Assembly: GCA_003446665.1 (NCBI GenBank)
Contig: DMCT01000102.1
Location: 1 to 6,132 of the forward strand
DNA from: Synergistaceae bacterium
GTDB lineage: Bacteria > Synergistota > Synergistia > Synergistales > Thermovirgaceae
DNA: 6,132 nucleotides
Direction: 5' to 3'
Every line of letters starts with the position of its first letter. The stretch's first letter is position 1. This document shows, in pieces, positions 4,395 to 6,132 of the stretch. The notes below the pieces were generated by a model that did no database searches, was not told where the DNA came from, and saw only the letters and a program-made list of their open reading frames with translations. Position numbers and translations under genes: made by a program.

Positions 4395-6125
4395 ATGGCA
4401 AATATGATTTACGGAAATGACATTTCCAGATCCCTGCGATACATGATGGAACAGGACCCCGCCTTCAGGACTGTTGCATACTTTTCAATGGAAGTAGGCA
4501 TCAAGCAGAGCATCCCCACCTATGCGGGAGGCTTGGGCGTGCTTGCCGGCGACATACTCAAGAGCGCGGCGGACCTGGGGGTGCCCATGGCAGGGGTCAC
4601 TTTGCTTTACAGGAAGGGTTATTTCAGGCAGACCTTTTCCGACTGCCGTCAAAAAGAAGAACCGGTCGACTGGAATCCGGCGGACGAACTCACGCTTCTG
4701 CCGAACGAGGTTACGGTCATCATTGAGGGACGAGAAGTAAAAGTCAGGGCCTGGAGCCTTGAGATCGAGGGAAAGGACGAGTTCGTGGTGCCCGTTTATT
4801 TCCTCGACACAGACGTGGAGACCAATGCTCCGCAGGACAGGCAGCTTTCGTGGTACCTCTACGGCGGTGACATTCGATACCGCCTTTGCCAGGAAATCGT
4901 CCTCGGCTCCGGCGGCTTGCGTATGCTGAGGGATCTCGGGTACGCCAACATCGAAAAGTTTCACCTCAACGAGGGCCATGCGGCGTTTCTGCTCCTGGAG
5001 CTGTTGAGGGAACAGGGATACGAGAGTTATGAACGCATACGCGAACAGGGCGTTTTTACCACCCACACTCCCGTGTCAGCGGGACACGACTATTTCAGCT
5101 GGGATCTCATCAATAGCACCATGAACCCCTCAATGGCAAGACGCCTGAGACGAATGATGCCCACCGACAGCGTTTCCATGACCGACATCGCCTTGAGATA
5201 CAGCCGTTATGTCAACGGCGTCTCGAAAAAACACGCAGAAGTGAGCCGCGGAATGTACCTCCGAAACGATGTGGACTGCATAACCAACGGCATTCACACC
5301 GACACCTGGGTAAGCCCCGAAATGGCCGACCTTTTCGACAGACACATAACCGGATGGCGAAACGCCCCGGAGCGCCTGGTTTATGCGATGAATATCCCTC
5401 CCAAAGATATCTGGCAAGCGCACCAGAAGGCTAAACGCCGCCTCCTGGACGAGGTCCGCGGACGGACAGGACGAATTCTGGACCCCGACAGGCTTACCAT
5501 AGGCTTTGCTCGGAGGGCTGCCCAGTATAAAAGGGCCGACCTGATACTGAAAGACGTGAAAAGACTGGTCGAAATCGGGTCAGGCAAGGTGCAGTTCGTC
5601 TTCTCTGGCAAGGCCCACCCTCAAGACGAAGGAGGAAAGGCCATGGTCTCGCGACTGTTATGCGAGGCCCAGAACATGGTCGGAACGGACCTCCCTATCG
5701 TCTTTTTGGAAGATTACGGAATGGAACTTGGCGCGTTGCTTGTCCAGGGCGTCGACCTGTGGCTGAATAACCCCATCCGGCCTATGGAAGCCTCCGGCAC
5801 AAGCGGCATGAAATGCGCGGCCAACGGCGTTCCCAGCTTTTCGGTTTTGGATGGCTGGTGGATAGAAGGCTGGGTCGAAGGCGTCACGGGCTGGTCCATC
5901 GGAGCTTTGTCCGACGAAAACGGGCAGGATGATCCCGATAGTGATGCCGACGATCTTTATAACAAGCTCGAAAACGTTGTCATCCCTGCCTACTATCAAA
6001 ATCGCGAACAATGGATGTTCATGATGCGCTACGCCATAGCCTTAAACGGAAGCTATTTCAACACCCACAGGGTTGTTCGCGAATATTGCGAGAGGGCTTA
6101 CGGAATTTCGTTTCGCGGGCTCTAG
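4395..6125 (+). CDS. glgP: Alpha-glucan (glycogen/maltodextrin) phosphorylase, GT35, short type
   Basis: The 576-residue cytoplasmic enzyme releases glucose-1-phosphate from alpha-1,4-glucans using phosphate and pyridoxal phosphate. It belongs to the short phosphorylase group, as shown by AYFSMEVGIKQSIPTYAGGLGVLAGD near the N-terminus, HLNEGHAAF (190-198), TTHTPVSAGHD (222-232), NGIHTDTW (298-305), FARRAAQYKR (371-380) and EASGTSGMK (465-473), whose Lys473 is the expected PLP-binding lysine. The larger phosphorylases of this group carry an extra N-terminal domain (DUF3417) that is absent here: the protein starts directly with the catalytic domain. AAGGAG (4381-4386) lies 8 nt before the ATG. 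M4 (4404) is a possible second start but is less well placed. Together with malQ 50 nt upstream it forms a glucan-degradation pair. The stop TAG is seven bases from the window end; no frameshift is visible. Confidence 0.95.
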   Translation: MANMIYGNDISRSLRYMMEQDPAFRTVAYFSMEVGIKQSIPTYAGGLGVLAGDILKSAADLGVPMAGVTLLYRKGYFRQTFSDCRQKEEPVDWNPADELTLLPNEVTVIIEGREVKVRAWSLEIEGKDEFVVPVYFLDTDVETNAPQDRQLSWYLYGGDIRYRLCQEIVLGSGGLRMLRDLGYANIEKFHLNEGHAAFLLLELLREQGYESYERIREQGVFTTHTPVSAGHDYFSWDLINSTMNPSMARRLRRMMPTDSVSMTDIALRYSRYVNGVSKKHAEVSRGMYLRNDVDCITNGIHTDTWVSPEMADLFDRHITGWRNAPERLVYAMNIPPKDIWQAHQKAKRRLLDEVRGRTGRILDPDRLTIGFARRAAQYKRADLILKDVKRLVEIGSGKVQFVFSGKAHPQDEGGKAMVSRLLCEAQNMVGTDLPIVFLEDYGMELGALLVQGVDLWLNNPIRPMEASGTSGMKCAANGVPSFSVLDGWWIEGWVEGVTGWSIGALSDENGQDDPDSDADDLYNKLENVVIPAYYQNREQWMFMMRYAIALNGSYFNTHRVVREYCERAYGISFRGL

Positions 6126-6132
6126 GGCATCG

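Noticed and set aside
4485..5066. 193-residue minus-strand frame inside glgP
   Set aside because: It is antisense to highly conserved phosphorylase sequence and has no recognisable protein features, so it is a shadow frame.

Overview
The window is ordinary bacterial chromosome with about 50% GC. It holds five recognisable protein families and one small unrecognised membrane gene. Heavy use of AGG/AGA arginine and ATA isoleucine codons, strong Shine-Dalgarno sequences, a short-type alpha-glucan phosphorylase and a GH77 glucanotransferase would fit an anaerobic, possibly thermophilic, Gram-negative-type bacterium. Synergistota is my best guess, but that is an impression and not something the sequence proves. 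No mobile element, CRISPR array, tRNA, rRNA or prophage signal was seen.

Layout. Positions 1-239 (minus) are the N-terminal half of a small heat-shock protein (Hsp20) gene that runs off the window. It has an excellent sigma70-type promoter at 299-327, with a helically phased direct repeat and a dyad directly upstream. Positions 240-669 form a long divergent intergenic region. Its hsp20 side carries the promoter and a T-rich (plus-strand) tract. Its other side (430-610) is dense in inverted repeats, including a possible attenuator ahead of the next gene. Positions 670-1476 (plus) encode an exported or membrane-anchored NodB-family polysaccharide deacetylase. It converges on a minus-strand gene for a small membrane protein (1473-1787), and the two genes share the palindrome CTAG as their stop codons. 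From about 1860 to 6125 (plus) there is a tight three-gene unit: a patatin-like phospholipase (RssA/NTE type), malQ (4-alpha-glucanotransferase) one base later, and glgP (alpha-glucan phosphorylase) 50 bases later.

How the genes work together. MalQ and GlgP form a standard alpha-glucan or maltodextrin use module: MalQ rearranges short maltooligosaccharides into longer chains and GlgP phosphorolyses them to glucose-1-phosphate. The patatin-like lipase is transcriptionally tied to them but has no obvious biochemical link. The deacetylase and small membrane protein are envelope-related.

I found no clear evidence for a new multi-gene system. The most interesting non-coding signals are the structured region 430-610 and the repeat architecture upstream of the hsp20 promoter. 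The patatin start codon is the main annotation ambiguity.
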